Below, in pieces: positions 48,119-59,861 of a stretch of 64,000 nucleotides of DNA. Source of the stretch: Clusia tigrina. Lineage: Eukaryota > Arthropoda > Insecta > Diptera > Clusiidae. The stretch lies in NCBI GenBank assembly GCA_920105625.2, contig OV050032.1, forward strand, positions 195,935,291 through 195,999,290, written 5' to 3'. The position numbers and the translations under genes were made by a program. The notes beneath the pieces are model-generated. The model worked only from the letters and a program-made list of their open reading frames with translations. It ran no database searches and was not told the origin of the DNA. The stretch's first letter is position 1. Each line of letters starts with the position of its first letter.

Positions 48119-48343
48119 TTGGCTGGATATTTTGACGGCAAAAGTTACTCGTATCCATGTCTCCATGAACATTATCCTCGATTGGATGTTGTTGACTGTG
48201 TTTCTCACCAGGCAATTGTTGTTCGCAACTCAACATATTTGCCAGTAAAACACATTGCCAAAGAATCTTCTCGCCGTACTAGTTTCAGAGTATAAACTTA
48301 TCGTCGGAGTAAAAAGTTCAGCTCACCATAGAAAGAATATATG

Positions 48344-49610
48344 TATGGAGTACTATTTATATTTCGGGAATAGCAAATAATAACAAACATTTTTAACTGA
48401 AAATGACTTCATTGTTTTTCAAAATATTCCCCTTGATGGTCAATACACTTTTGCATTCGTTCAAACCATTTGTCACAGTAGTTTTTCCATTCCTCTTGAG
48501 ACACCTCCAAAACATGGTTTTTGAACGCTTCAACTGCTTCTTCGGCGCTCGTAAATTGTTGACCACGCAGTTTACCTTTGATATTCGGGAACAAGAAGAA
48601 GTCATTGGGTGCCAAATGAGGACTGTACGGAGGATGAGTCATCAATTCGATGTTTTGACTGCTCAAACATTCACCTGTTTGACGAGATGAGTGAGAGCTC
48701 GCATTGTCATGATGGAGAATGATGCGTCTTTGGCGGTTGGTTTTACGAATTTCTCCAAAGACTTCCGGCAAACAAATGGTCGGTTACCACTCAGAATTGA
48801 CCGTCCTTCATGGCTGAAGCGGAACAGTGGCCACATGACCCATTCGGCCGAAGAAACAGGCAACAATTTGCTTCGCTGTGCTTCCTCCACGAACAACTTC
48901 TCTTGGATTTAACTCGTCTTGGACCCACACGGTCGATTGTTGTTTTGTTTCCGGCTCATACGCATATATCCATGATTCGTCACCTGTCACACATGAAGCA
49001 CCACGGTCGAACTTTTTAATCATTTCCTTACACCAATTGACACGAGCCTTTTTTTGAGCGATTGTCAAATTGTGTGGGATCCAACGCGGACAAATCTTTT
49101 TTACAGCCAAATGTTCATGCAATATTGAATGTATGGAAGTGGAAGTAATGCCCAAGGTGTCCTCTATCTCACGATATTTCACATGACGATTATCAGCTAA
49201 CGCACTGCTTCAATGTTTTGTGGCACAGCAACCGATTTTGGACGACCTTCGCGGACTTCGTCGGCGACCGAACTACAACCACGATAGATTTCACTATACC
49301 AGCGATATACTGTGGTTTTTGATGGTGCTTTATCGCCATACAAAGAACTGAGTTCATCGACACATTCTTGTTGAGAGAATCCACGTCGAAAGTTGTGAAA
49401 AATGATCCAACGAAAACCTTCTCTTGAAATTTCCATTCTTTGGCCAAATTGATTTTCTTAACTCACTGTAAACAAAACAAATAGCACTTGTACATCAACA
49501 CGTTGTGAGTACGTTTATGCTAAAAAATGGCGAACTTTATTATGGTGTTGCCAGATTTTAGCTATTGACATTAGTGTTGCCACTTCCCAAAATATAAATA
49601 GTACCCCTCG
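48344..49610 (-). mobile_element. Defective mariner element, copy 2
   Basis: Near-identical to the copy at 26578 in inverted orientation. The right end has CGAGGGGTACTATTTATATT against TA at 49611-49612; the left terminal bases are eroded. The transposase start at 49436 (MEISREGF) is in frame through the DNA-binding part to a TAG at 49199. Then come the same frameshift near 49190 and the same TGA and TAA around 48810-48770 as in copy 1. It has its own 15-base loss just before GDESW and a Pro-His change in YSPHLAPND. HHDN and the final Asp remain. The C terminus is complete, unlike copy 1. Confidence 0.95.
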
Positions 49611-49612
49611 TA

Positions 49613-50039
49613 TGAACATTATAAAGGGCCAATCTGTATATGTTTATGAAACTAAATCCGTATTCTTTCAGGCTTCAAGGAAATTTGGATGTTCGTCAAT
49701 TAGAAATCGAACACAATATCGTTGAATACTTCACCACGGCTATTCTAGCATGGCTTTTGTATCCAATTCTATCAATTCTATGCACGTTTCGAGGTCTGTC
49801 TCGGTCATAGCCTGACAAGTGTTGGTTCTTTCGTGCTTCATTGCCATAGATGCATACTTCAGTCTTATTTATTAGCATCTCTCAGTCTTAAATCACACAG
49901 CCTTCGATATTGATGCCCAATTCACATCGCCAGATTTTAATTATTATATAGCATGAAAGCAATACTCGTATATCGATCAAGAAAAAAGTTCTCAATGCCC
50001 AAACATGTCCAAGACGGGATTAGTTTATAGGAAAAATTA
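49613..50039. other. Intergenic DNA without recognised genes
   Basis: A minus-strand frame at 49696-49878 has no recognised domain but reads like eroded retroelement sequence. Confidence 0.3.
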
Positions 50040-51240
50040 TGAAAGAACTCCCAACTAAAACTAAAATATATCTCCTGATAAAGTTAATGCGATAGTTCGT
50101 ATTAGCTATTCTCCCCCGTCATGGAAAATTTCTCAAATTACCACGATTCTCAAACCTGGTAAAGATCCTAAATATGCCTCTTTCTCTGTTCTCTATCTAT
50201 TTTCTCAAATCCCTTAAAGAAATTGCTAATAAAGCGTGCAAGAAATGCAATTGAGAAGGAACATGCCATACCCGACCATCAGTTTGGCCTCCGTGAAAAA
50301 GACAGTATTGGAAACACCATTCAAAATGGGTATGAGAAACCACAATACTGTTCGACAGAATTCCTCGACCTGCCAAAGTGTGGCATGCAGGGATTATGTC
50401 AAAACTCAAAAGCATCCTACCCCTCAATATTTACAGGCTTCTGGAAAGCTATCTCTCAGACCGACAATTTGTGGTGAAGCAAAACGGTTTCATTTCCACT
50501 GAATACCCAAACCAGGCTGGTGTACCCCAAGGTAGTGTACTGGGCCCTCCACACTAATACGAGTACACTGCTGATGTGCCAACTAACGACAATACTGTCA
50601 CCTCCGATGATACAGCCATACTACTCCCGTCTCACTCAGAGCCGAAAAGGGCATCAAAGCTCCTCCAAGAACATGTAAACACCCTCAAGAAAAGTCAATG
50701 AGACCAAATGTGTACACATCACATTCACTCTACGCAGGAGTACTTGTCCCCGTGTGAAAGTCAAATCCGAGCCTATCCCACAGGCTTATGAAACAAAGTA
50801 ACTTAGAATGCAACTCGAACGCAGACTGGACGAATCACATAAACTCCAAAGTCACCCAAATCACACTCAAAGTAAATGAACTGGGATGGTTGCTAAATCA
50901 GTCCAAGCTCAAATTGGACTACAAGGTACTGCTCTATAAGGCAATAATTACACCCATATGGACATATCGTAGACAACTCTGGGGTACCGCATCGCCGTCA
51001 AATGTGGAGAAACTCCAAAGAGCACAGTTAAACATCCCGTGGATGATTACTAGCTCCCCTTGGTACATAAACAACTCAAACACCCACAAAGATTTACACA
51101 TCCCGAGTGCTACTGAAGAGGCCTCAAAATTGGCTAAAAGCTACTTAGCTAAGCTAGAAAAGCATCCCAATGCTTTTGCGAGACAACTACTGCTAAATCA
51201 AGATCACATCCGACTCAGACGAAGGGCATGCAGCGCTTAA
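50040..51240 (+). pseudogene. Jockey-like reverse transcriptase remnant
   Basis: In order across frames: IPDHQFGLREK (RT block), LLESYLSDRQFVVKQNGF, NQAGVPQGSVLGPP, SDDTAILLPSH (eroded FADD block), then KLDYKVLLYKAIITPIWTYR, LWGTAS, and the post-RT region ending LEKHPNAFARQLLL. These are diagnostic of jockey-clade ORF2. Several frameshifts and stops. No endonuclease, 3' UTR or poly-A tail was found. Confidence 0.85.
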
Positions 51241-51485
51241 TATCCAAATAGATTTTAAGTTACTATTTCAGTATTGCGCTTCCTTCTTTTCATATATCCT
51301 AACACCGCAAAGCACTGCCATTGAGAGAGCTTGGTAATGAGTGATAGGAACCTCTGAAAAGTGACTTAGTACCCAAATATCCATTATGGAAACTTATTAT
51401 CAGCTCTAATATAGTTTTAGAAGATTCCATAAAGAAAATATTTTGAAAAACAAATATTGTATAAGGGTTCCACCCGGTTGAGTGC

Positions 51486-51760
51486 TCTCCTCACCAGCAG
51501 CTTGCCAGAAGTTGTCTTCACACTTGCTTAACTAAAGGGGAAAGGAGTATACTAAATTTATGCGGATGAGCTGTGTTTGTGATGCCCAAGAAGAGGTGCC
51601 GCAGCTGCGCGATATATTTATATTCACATCAGCATCACTTCTTAAATAGAGTGATACTTTGTAAGATCACAGCTTGGACATTAAAACACACCCAGATGTC
51701 CTTATTTTGCCCAAATCGGTTGAAGGATACGGCTATCTCGCATTTGTACTACCATCGATA
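51486..51760. repeat. Dispersed repeat X, copy 1, left part
   Basis: CTCCTCACCAGCA through TTGTACTACCATCGATA matches 58625-58900 at roughly 92 percent by eye. The copy is interrupted at CATCGATA by the retroelement at 51761 and resumes at 52950. Family unknown. Confidence 0.85.
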
Positions 51761-52949
51761 GGTTAGGTGAGGTTGCGAAGGAGTGTGCGGATAAGGTATC
51801 CGCACTTCCACTCGGAGACATCTATGTCCATTGTGACTGCATTCAAAAATGCCAAGAGGAGGCATACTCATCCTTACCCTCGATTTCCGCATACATTGGA
51901 AGTACCATCCCTATTAAACCATTTGGTTTTCCAGATGAAAGTGAGGAGGTCCGATAAGTCAACCTTCGTTATCTCTGTCAAGTTTGTGAAGTCGTTTCAA
52001 CTGTAGTCTTGGACATTGACATAAAAAGTGATGAATCGATTATATCTCTTCTTCATCATGGCAACTCCTGCAGAGCCCGCTCGACGGAATACGCCAATGT
52101 TGAAGCATTGGTGCGATAGCACAAGGGCCGGTAATGACCCCTGTAAGCACCCTTACTGCAGGTGTGTTGAGCCCTAAGAGAACCTTCGTTCTCTTCCTGT
52201 CTAATTTAGGCCATAAGGCCCGTGAGACTTCACAGTCGTCACGATTAGTCCATAAGTTGTTTGTCACCGCAATAGTGGATTCATCTATGCTCCTAAACAA
52301 TTCACATATAGGGATTTGTATTGAGGTATCTGCTTCGTTAATGGCAATTTCAGAGCCTCTTCTGGCCATGTCGTCCGCTAATTCATTCCCTTCTATATCG
52401 CATTGTCCGGGAACCCAGCAAAGTGAGACCTTGTGGGGTCCAATGTTCAGTAGTGAGGTACGACATTTCATTACCAACTTCGATTTAACTGTCTTGAATT
52501 CTATTGCCTTGAGCGCCGCCTGACTATCCACACAGATAGTGATATTTGAGGGTCGAATTGTACTACTTTGAATCAGCCTGAGCGCTTTCCAAATTGCATA
52601 GATTTCGACCTGAAAGACGCTGTATGCGTCAGGCAGCCGACATGACTGTCTTGCCTGCAAGCCTTCCGAGAAGACACCCGCCCCCGTTCCACTCTCCATC
52701 TTTGAGCCATCAGTGTAGATGATAATGTCAGAATTACCCGTTACAGGGCCTGACTCCCAGTCTTCCCTGGTTGGATAGACAGTTGGAATTCTAGCTGTAA
52801 AGCCTAGAGTAGAAGTCATGTAGTCTGTATCCGTTTCGAAGTCAGTCGTAGCTATCCTTTGACGCTTCCGTTTTATTTGGCCCAAAATTGTACCGTGTCC
52901 ATAGTTGGCAGATTTCCACATGTTACACTCCCTTAGTCTGAGAGAACAT
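51761..52949 (-). pseudogene. 5'-truncated non-LTR retrotransposon with RNase H, inserted in repeat X
   Basis: Open minus frame 52921-52040 (extending upstream to the 5' end) encodes an RNase H domain: YTDGSKMESG, FQVEIYA, DSQAALKAI and WVPGQCDIEGNELAD carry the four acidic catalytic positions. The Cys tail GLCRSCHDEEEI follows. The 3' UTR has CAGTCACAATGGACATAGAT and ends CACCTAACC at 51761. An 8-bp target duplication CATCGATA flanks it (51753-51760 and 52950-52957). It is 5' truncated just before RNase H. The frame is open over 290 codons, so it is comparatively young. Confidence 0.9.
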
Positions 52950-52974
52950 CATCGATAACTCATATTAAATGACC
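52950..52974. repeat. Dispersed repeat X, copy 1, right end
   Basis: CATCGATAACTCATATTAAA followed by TGAC continues repeat X after the retroelement insertion and matches 58897-58919. Confidence 0.8.
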
Positions 52975-53129
52975 ACAGCTCAAATCACTTCTCGTCGATG
53001 GATAAATCGTATTCAAGTTTGGCAAAGTAAATTGTAAGGCATTCGTTTCCTAGGCGGCTCGTGGCAGATCGGTAACAAATCATAAGCAGCCTTTTAAGAG
53101 ACAATTTTTGACGAAAAAATGGCTGCAAA

Positions 53130-53660
53130 TTCAGCTATTAGGCTAAAAGCTATCAATGGCATGCCAGGAACGCGAGTCATGTTACGATGTTTCGAGGGTA
53201 TTCCTGACATCACACCATTTGACGCCTTCAATGGCATGTGTAGGATCTGCATTTCCTGTAGGGACGAATGGAAGACCGTCAGCCCCCTCATGTAAAAGGG
53301 ATTCACATCTATACGGGATGGACTCAAGCTACAGGGGAGGGTGGGAGATGGTGTATTTTCAGATGAGCTGGATATTAACATATTCTTTAGGCTTCCCGAC
53401 CACTGTAGCGTGTTTCAGGTAGCGGCTATACAGGCAGCACTATCTTGGCTCAAGAAGAAGAACAAAAAAGATATATGGACAAGATATTTGCATTCTACCT
53501 GACAGCCAAGCGGCTTTGCGGTCCCTTGATTGGGGGCTATTATCACCTCTAAAGGCGTCAAAAGCTGCCGCAAATCTTTAAACGATGTAGCTAAGCAGAC
53601 TCGTCTGCGTCTGAGGTGGGTTTCCGGCCACAGCTTTATTCCATGGAACTGCAAAGCAGA
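53130..53660 (+). pseudogene. Degenerate RNase H of a non-LTR element
   Basis: FSDEL, RLPDHCSVFQVAAIQAA, a damaged DSQAALRSL equivalent, and LRLRWVSGHSFIPWNCKAD outline the RNase H core with stops between. Similar to the domain at 57960-58430 on minus. Confidence 0.7.
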
Positions 53661-53779
53661 TTAACTTGTCCGAGATGGTACTACAATACCAATTCAATCA
53701 GATAAGTTAAACCTCGGTATTCCTATTGCCAAATGAAAGCTCTTAATTAATACAATATCCTTAGCCACGGCGGGTTAAA

Positions 53780-53995
53780 ATGATGTTCAAAAGCAGAGAA
53801 ATTAGCTCATCGCTGGGCGACGAATCCGTATCACTCAAAGCAATGAAAGGCTGTCTTCAAGGTGGTGTTCAGGGTTTTCCATGATCGTTAGTTATTGACA
53901 ATCTCTTAATCAAAATACAAGGGCTAGGCTTCAAGGCAAGTGGATATGCTGACGATCTTCTGCCATTAGGTTAGATAGGTTTAAACGTCAACCCG
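53780..53995 (+). pseudogene. Reverse transcriptase fragment of a non-LTR element
   Basis: KGCLQGGVQGFPWSLVID, then GFKASGYADDLL (the YADD catalytic block) directly followed by GLNVNPP, so the segment between these two RT blocks is deleted. It lies 3' of the RNase H piece, so they come from different copies or a rearranged one. Confidence 0.75.
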
Positions 53996-54025
53996 CCCTG
54001 ACATACAATATGGTTAATTGCTTCT

Positions 54026-54060
54026 GTTAGGTTAGGTTAGGTTAGGTTAGGTTAGGTTTA
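54026..54060 (+). repeat. (TTAGG)6 interstitial array
   Basis: Six GTTAG units and a final GTTTA. In CCTAA orientation such repeats end many non-LTR fragments of this window, so this is more likely a retroelement 3' end (minus orientation) than a telomere scrap. Confidence 0.9.
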
Positions 54061-54164
54061 GGGTAGGTCTGAAGGAACAGGATGCAAAATAGCTAGACGA
54101 ACCTGGCCGGAAACAAATGTCAAGCCCTCAAAAGATTTATTATATCTAAATAGACTAAGTATAT

Positions 54165-54520
54165 ATTCCGTGTTTAGTGAGAGGACCCTGGGTACTCATG
54201 GCAGTAGGCTTTGCATTGCCTCCAACAACTTCTGCAGGAGTTGGATGGACGAGGAGGAGCAAGAGTCCATTGAACACCTATTATGCACGTGTCCAGCGTT
54301 GTCTAGAAGGACTCGCACTTTCCTGGGTGACCACTTTCTGGACTCCTTGGGAGATATTCTAAATAAGAATACAAGCTCCATCAATTGCTTCATTAAAAGC
54401 TCTAAATGATTGGACTTTGAAAGGGTTTGGGACTTGTGTCTCATACAGTATCACAAGAGATCTATGATGGTTTAAGTGCGCCTTTGTGGCGCCCGCTATA
54501 TCTACCAACCTACAACCTAC
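54165..54520 (+). pseudogene. 3' end of a non-LTR retrotransposon
   Basis: NNFCRSWMDEEEQESIEHLL (Cys lost to Trp) and CTCPALSRRTRTFLGDHF give the RNase H-distal tail, to a TGA at 54406. The 3' UTR ends in CTACCAACCTACAACCTACC. Close to the fragment at 28795. Confidence 0.8.
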
Positions 54521-54999
54521 CATTTCTTTTTATCATATTCACAACCAAATTCAATTCTGATTGCGATTACTTGGTTATATTTGCCTACTGCATATATTTT
54601 CGTATAACATTGTTCTATAAAGTGTATTATGGTTTGTAAAAATCAATCAATCGAACAGACTATTATAGACCCACTACACCAACATACTCGTAGGGGCAAC
54701 ACTAGATAAACTTAGTAATTATTTTATGTTAGTTAGATATAAATTAGTAAATAAATGAAACTAAAGTTGTTCCCCATTTGTGTGTTTAGTTCCACAGTTC
54801 ATTTAAGCGACTACATGTCCCTACAATCAACATTTTAAGACATCTTTTTGGTCCTTGATATATTCTCCTTAAAAAAGAAGTATCCAAATGGTCATATTTG
54901 CTAACAGATTTTTCCAAAAACCACCCACTTCAGATGGCCAAATCGAAATACTTTTTCTCCCTCTCCTCGTTTATACGAGTATGTGAACTAAGGAGTTAT
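54521..54999. other. AT-rich intergenic DNA
   Basis: No gene recognised. Confidence 0.35.
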
Positions 55000-55919
55000 A
55001 TCAGCGATTATATACTGAAACGTGATTGCATACTTTTAAGATCCCATCTGGAGTTTGAGAATGAGTGCACCACCCCATGTATTTAAGCCAAGACACATTT
55101 CATTCAGATAAACACTTCTTTCGTGATGTAGATAATGATGTAGAGAATGTTCTCGAAAGTAAAAGCTTGCTCAAGAACCCTCTTTCGAGGTGTAGATAAT
55201 GGTCTAGAATGTTCTCGAAAATAAAAGCTTACTCAAGAACCCTTTCAAGGTATACATATATACGATTCAAGAATGATCCAGAAACTTATTTAATAGTGTA
55301 GAGAATATTCTAGAATTTTCTAATTCAACCATTCAAAAGGTATATAAGCCACCACACTATTAAAGTGAGACACAGTTGAAAAGCAACCGTAGCAGTATGT
55401 ACAGTGCGCATTTTAATCGTAGCAGCTATATTTGTAATTGTGATTAAGAAGTAATAAAATGATTAAATTAATTGTTAAATAAAGTGCAAATTTGGAAAAT
55501 AAGCATACTCAAGAACCCTCTTTCGAAGTGTAGATAAAATTCGGGAATGTTCTCGAATTTCTACCGAAGTATAAGGAATGTTCTAGAATGTTCTAATTCA
55601 ACTATAAGAAAGGTATATAAGCCACCACACAATTAGAGTAGACGCAGTTGTATAGCAACTGTAAAAGTGTGTACATCGTGCATTCCAGTTGTAGTAGTTA
55701 CAATATTAAGAAGTAATAAAATGATTCATGAATTGTTAAATACAGTGCAAATTGTAATTAACTAAACTTTAAGCCTAATATTAAGTGAGTAAATAGCATT
55801 AATTAAATAAAGTTAACTATTTCAATTTAACCAGCGCTTGTTTGATTACTACACAATCCAGTGGTACGAATCCGAGTATTGAGAGTTAGAGTAAATTGTC
55901 AAGAGGGCAATTTCATAAC
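55000..55919 (+). mobile_element. LTR of the gypsy-like family with internal tandem duplication
   Basis: Starts with TATACTGAAACGTGATTGCA and ends GGGCAATTTCATAACA. Two successive versions of the promoter block (CAAGAACCCTCTTTCGA, TTCTAGAATGTTCTAATTC, GGTATATAAGCCACCACAC, then AAGTAATAAAATGATT) lie at about 55150-55490 and 55500-55760. The 3' block ACACAATCCAGTGGTACG is shared with the LTR at 41500. Confidence 0.75.
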
Positions 55920-57130
55920 AATACTTTAAAGACAGTTAATATCGCTCTTTAAGAATGTAACTCGTTAGTTTTGACGCGGCGGCTGCGAGGTGACTTTTCA
56001 CCAAACCCAGTTCGCCGATTTACCACAAATCGAGGTGAGTCTTCTTTTTCTCATGCAAAGTCGACATTAGCTACCAATCGAGTTTGGTTTAAAAGTTTCT
56101 GCTTTTTCATTTCGATTATGTTGGCTCCCACCGGCAAAAAGTAACGTGTTAGGGTTCAAGAGATCGATGGACAATCTTTATAGTTCACCGTCTTCCATTC
56201 ATCAACACTGTTGACTCAACAGCAATTCGGTACGTGTCGCTTACATGGAAATTTCTATGAGATTACAACAACAAATCTTAGCAAAGACGCTAATTTTAGC
56301 GAGTTTCGATTGGAACGCTGCCATGATTTAGCGACGGCAACTGTGCTTCATTGCAGCTCTACGAGAACGCACCTAAACAGACCCTTCTTAATTAGGGTTC
56401 AGTAGTTTATTAAGTAATAATGCAATCTTTGAGTCTTTAACAGCATCTTTTTAAGTACAGCAATTAAAAATATAACTATTATTTAATATAATTACATTGT
56501 AGTTAGATTGACGGACAAGCGATTACTTAACGCCAATTAACAAAAATTAGTCGAAAGAGAATCAAAATGTATAGAATTCTGAACAAATTATTAAGGTAGA
56601 TTGAAAATTATTGAAGGTACTTCTATCAGTAATAGTTTCAATATTCATGTATTTAACTTAAAAGCTCCTTATTCTGTTCTTCCTTTAATTAATTAAATAC
56701 ATCTCTTGATAAATACTTCCCTTGATACCACAAGCCAAACACATTTGAGCAATTCGACATGCTTTGGGGTTGGTCGATTAAACGGCTTCAACTTTGCTTA
56801 AACTTTCTCCATACAATTAAAAAGCATAATTTAACCTCAATTTAGCCAATGAGGACTTTATATGCTTCAATGTATATTGAAGTTTTATGATATTGAAATA
56901 TTGATAAAATTTGATTTCAATTTTCGGATCAAGTTTCAAATGAATCAGTATATACGAGTATCGGGTTTGGTTGGGTTGTCGGGGCAGCTGGTCTACAGAC
57001 CAACTCATTCAGACTACTTTAGCTCCATTGCGATAGAATCGCGTAACAAGAGAGAAATATATTCGTCAGCTCTGAATGATATAGGAAAGCGCTGGAACTT
57101 CAAATGAAGGTGTTAATAACTTTTACATGG
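55920..57130. other. Possible LTR-element leader, otherwise unrecognised
   Basis: Directly after the LTR no clear primer binding site is seen. A GC-richer stretch at 55970-56400 may be an eroded 5' leader or gag region. The remaining AT-rich DNA shows nothing. Confidence 0.3.
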
Positions 57131-57139
57131 ACATGCCAT

Positions 57140-58512
57140 TGGAGGTAGGTTAGATAAGGTTTTCGTGCCAGACCAACTCTCACTCAGACCAATACGTGTC
57201 CATTGTGATACCACCGCGTAACACTGCCCCTCTACTTTTACTCGTCAAACCATTTTGAAGCCTAAATAATGAGCAGGATTTGTTTGACCTTCCCGCTGGA
57301 CACTTCCGTAATAGAGCTGTAAGCGTATTTGCCTAAAGAGCCCACTCTGCTTCTAGCTAGATCCGAGCACTTACGGAAAAGATGTTCTACAGTCTCCCCC
57401 TCCGCTTCATCCCCACAGCTTCTGCAGTATTCATTAGAGAATAGTCCCAGCTTGAGAGCATGCCTGCCGAGTACCCAATGGCCACGAATTAAAGTCATCG
57501 AATATCAATAGAGGGGTTGAGAAGGGTCGAAGGATGTTACTGATTTCTGTGGAATTAAAAGAATGCTGTGGGGGATGCACATTGAGTAGCGGTGAATTAG
57601 AATTCAAGGTTAACTTCAATTGCTCATGAGAGATTACTCCCAGCGTGAGAATATGCCTTTCGAATAGGAAATGACCGGTTATACAAGCCACGACCTTAGA
57701 TATATCTTCTCTCCACAGGCCAAGCAAGTCTCTAGATTTTTTTCTATCAATTTCCGGCCAAATTAGGCTACCCGTTACGCAAGTGCCTTCGCCTGGCCAC
57801 GACCTATTGGCCTCACACACAACGCTATCCTTCAACATTAGTTTCCAGTTGGCAATTGGTATTCCAATCTCGCATCTATTCGTACACAGAGGAAGGTTGG
57901 TACCACGTCTGGCTAGCTCATCAGCCCTACAGTTCCCCTCAATAACCCTATGTCCCGGAACCTATATTAGGCGTACCCTGAAAACGGTGCTGATATCATT
58001 TAAGGCTGCCAGGCAATCCTGCGCAACCTTTGATTTCAGTGCCAACGAGTTCATTGACTTGATGGCCGCCTGGCTATTCGAGTAGATATTTATAATGTTT
58101 TGTGTTAAGGCGTGTCTCCTTAAGTAGACGGCTACCTCTTTTTTGGCTAGGACCTTGATAAACACTGCAGTGGTCGCAGAGACGGAACGAAAGTTCCAGT
58201 CCCAGTCCTTTTGAGAAAACTCCAAAGCCAACTCTATCGTCAAGCTTGGATACGTCGGTGTAGAAATTCAGTTCCCCCCTTCTACATGGCATGGGTGTTT
58301 GCCACTGCCTTCTAGACGGAATACTCGTATGTGTCTTGAAGTGCTTGACAAAGTTGAGATTACAGAGATCAGTGACAGAGTGATCAATGTGTTGGATACA
58401 ACTACTCCAGGTATGCGCAATAGTCGAGTGACCAATCTGCCGATCATGCCATAACACCGCACATTTCAGCCTTAGTGCTGATGCGGCGGCCACTTGTTTT
58501 CCTACCAGATCT
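57140..58512 (-). pseudogene. Non-LTR retrotransposon 3' half (RNase H and Cys tail)
   Basis: Reading down the minus strand: KQVAAASALRLK, YTDVSKLDDRVGFGVFSKG, RLCDHCSVYQ, YSNSQAAIKSM (Asp replaced by Ser), VPGHRVIEGNCRADELARRG, then the linker with WPEIDRKKSRDLLGL, and a Cys tail EYCRSCGDEAEGETVEHLF. The 3' UTR has GTGGTATCACAATGGACACG and ends TTATCTAACCTACC. Several frameshifts. A second tail-like GHFLFERHILTLGV at 57630 suggests an internal duplication. Confidence 0.8.
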
Positions 58513-58619
58513 AATGAAGGTAGGTTAAAGGAACGGGGTTCTAATAATTTAGTTGGGGTGGTTCTTAATGCACAGAAAAGCTGTTCATTGGACCTTGATC
58601 AGAAGCTTCAAATAGCTTT

Positions 58620-58919
58620 GTTGTGAACTCTCCTCACCAGCACCTTGCCAGAAGTTGTCTTCACACTTGCTTAACTAACGGGAAACGGAGTATACTAAAT
58701 TGATGGGGAGGAGCTGTGTTTGTTATTCCCAAGAAGAAGTGCCGCAGCTGCCCGATATATTTATATTCACATCAGCATCACTTCTTAAATAGAGTGATAC
58801 TTTGTAAGATAACAGCTTGGATATTAAAACACACCCAGATGTCCTTATTTTCTTCAAATCGTTTAAAGGATACGCCTATCTCCCATTTGTGCTACCTTCG
58901 ATAACTCATATTAAATGAC
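58620..58919. repeat. Dispersed repeat X, copy 2 (uninterrupted)
   Basis: CTCCTCACCAGCACC through TTCGATAACTCATATTAAAT and GAC is the undisturbed counterpart of 51486-51760 plus 52950-52974. It separates the RT fragment at 58920 from the RNase H half below 58512, so it probably inserted into that retroelement with loss of about 130 bases. Confidence 0.8.
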
Positions 58920-59131
58920 AATTTCAGAGTGGCTGGCCAACATACCAGTATTCCATATAACAACATAGGTCTGACCACAGAAATTTACAGCCAGTGCATA
59001 ATTCGTGGAGATAGCCGATTCCGACCGCTTTTTTACACGTGTACAAAGCAATATTGGCCCTCCTAACTGTTTCCTCAATATTGAGTTTGTAGCTAAATTT
59101 CCTATCTAGTATTAGTCCCAAATATTTAGCC
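58920..59131 (-). pseudogene. Reverse transcriptase C-terminal fragment of the same non-LTR element
   Basis: YLGLILDRKFSYKLNIEE equivalent (the preceding codons are decayed), VRRANIALYTCKKAVG, and YMEYWYVGQPL correspond to the thumb region after the YADD block. The orientation and order fit the element at 57140-58512. Confidence 0.75.
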
Positions 59132-59861
59132 GTCTAGGAGATCGATTTTTCTTAGAAAAAAGGATTAGTTCCTTTCCATTCTTTATATCAATCATCAATC
59201 ATACTCGTATAATCATATGTACTGGTATATACTCGTATACGAGTATGTATACCATGTGTATTCACGAACATGAAAATATGTTTATTATTTGTATGATATT
59301 TTAATGTTTTTTACAATTGAATTGAATGTTTTTAAATAACTGAAAATTATGTACTTAATATACTTATTTATTATAGGATTTTTCCTATTTATTTGTATAT
59401 ATAATATCTAATAACGAACGTTCACAAGAAATTGTAAGCTTTATAGAAAACACCCTAAATGTTAGTGTCGATCAGGCTTAATAGGCTTAATGTACTATGC
59501 ACCACTTAATTGTAATAAAAAGAGAGAGCAACTTAACGAAACAAATGAGGGGTCATAATGAGACACAGTAGTCTAGAGTGTAACTGAGTGGGACTGAGAC
59601 AGTGCATGCACAGACTTTGATTAGTGAGTTCACCACCTGCAGTTAGCGTAGTTGCCTGGTTGGACAGAGTACAATACCTGAAGTCCCTGGTTCGGTTTCT
59701 GGGAGGGTTCATAGTTGGTGTGCTGTTGATTTCTGAGACAGAATAACTATTTGGGGTAAAATTGCCTTTGATTGAAAAATCTCTGATGTGGGCAAGTGGC
59801 GTGTCCGCAAAAGCTATAAGATCTGCCAAAAATGTTTCTATATTTCTCCTTCTGACAATTA
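59132..59861. other. AT-rich intergenic DNA
   Basis: A patch of ACTCGTATA/TATACGAGTA phrases lies at 59200-59250. No gene recognised. Confidence 0.35.

Noticed and set aside
54026..54060. Telomere end or fusion point
   Set aside because: Only six units, and similar CCTAA runs end several retroelement fragments in this window.
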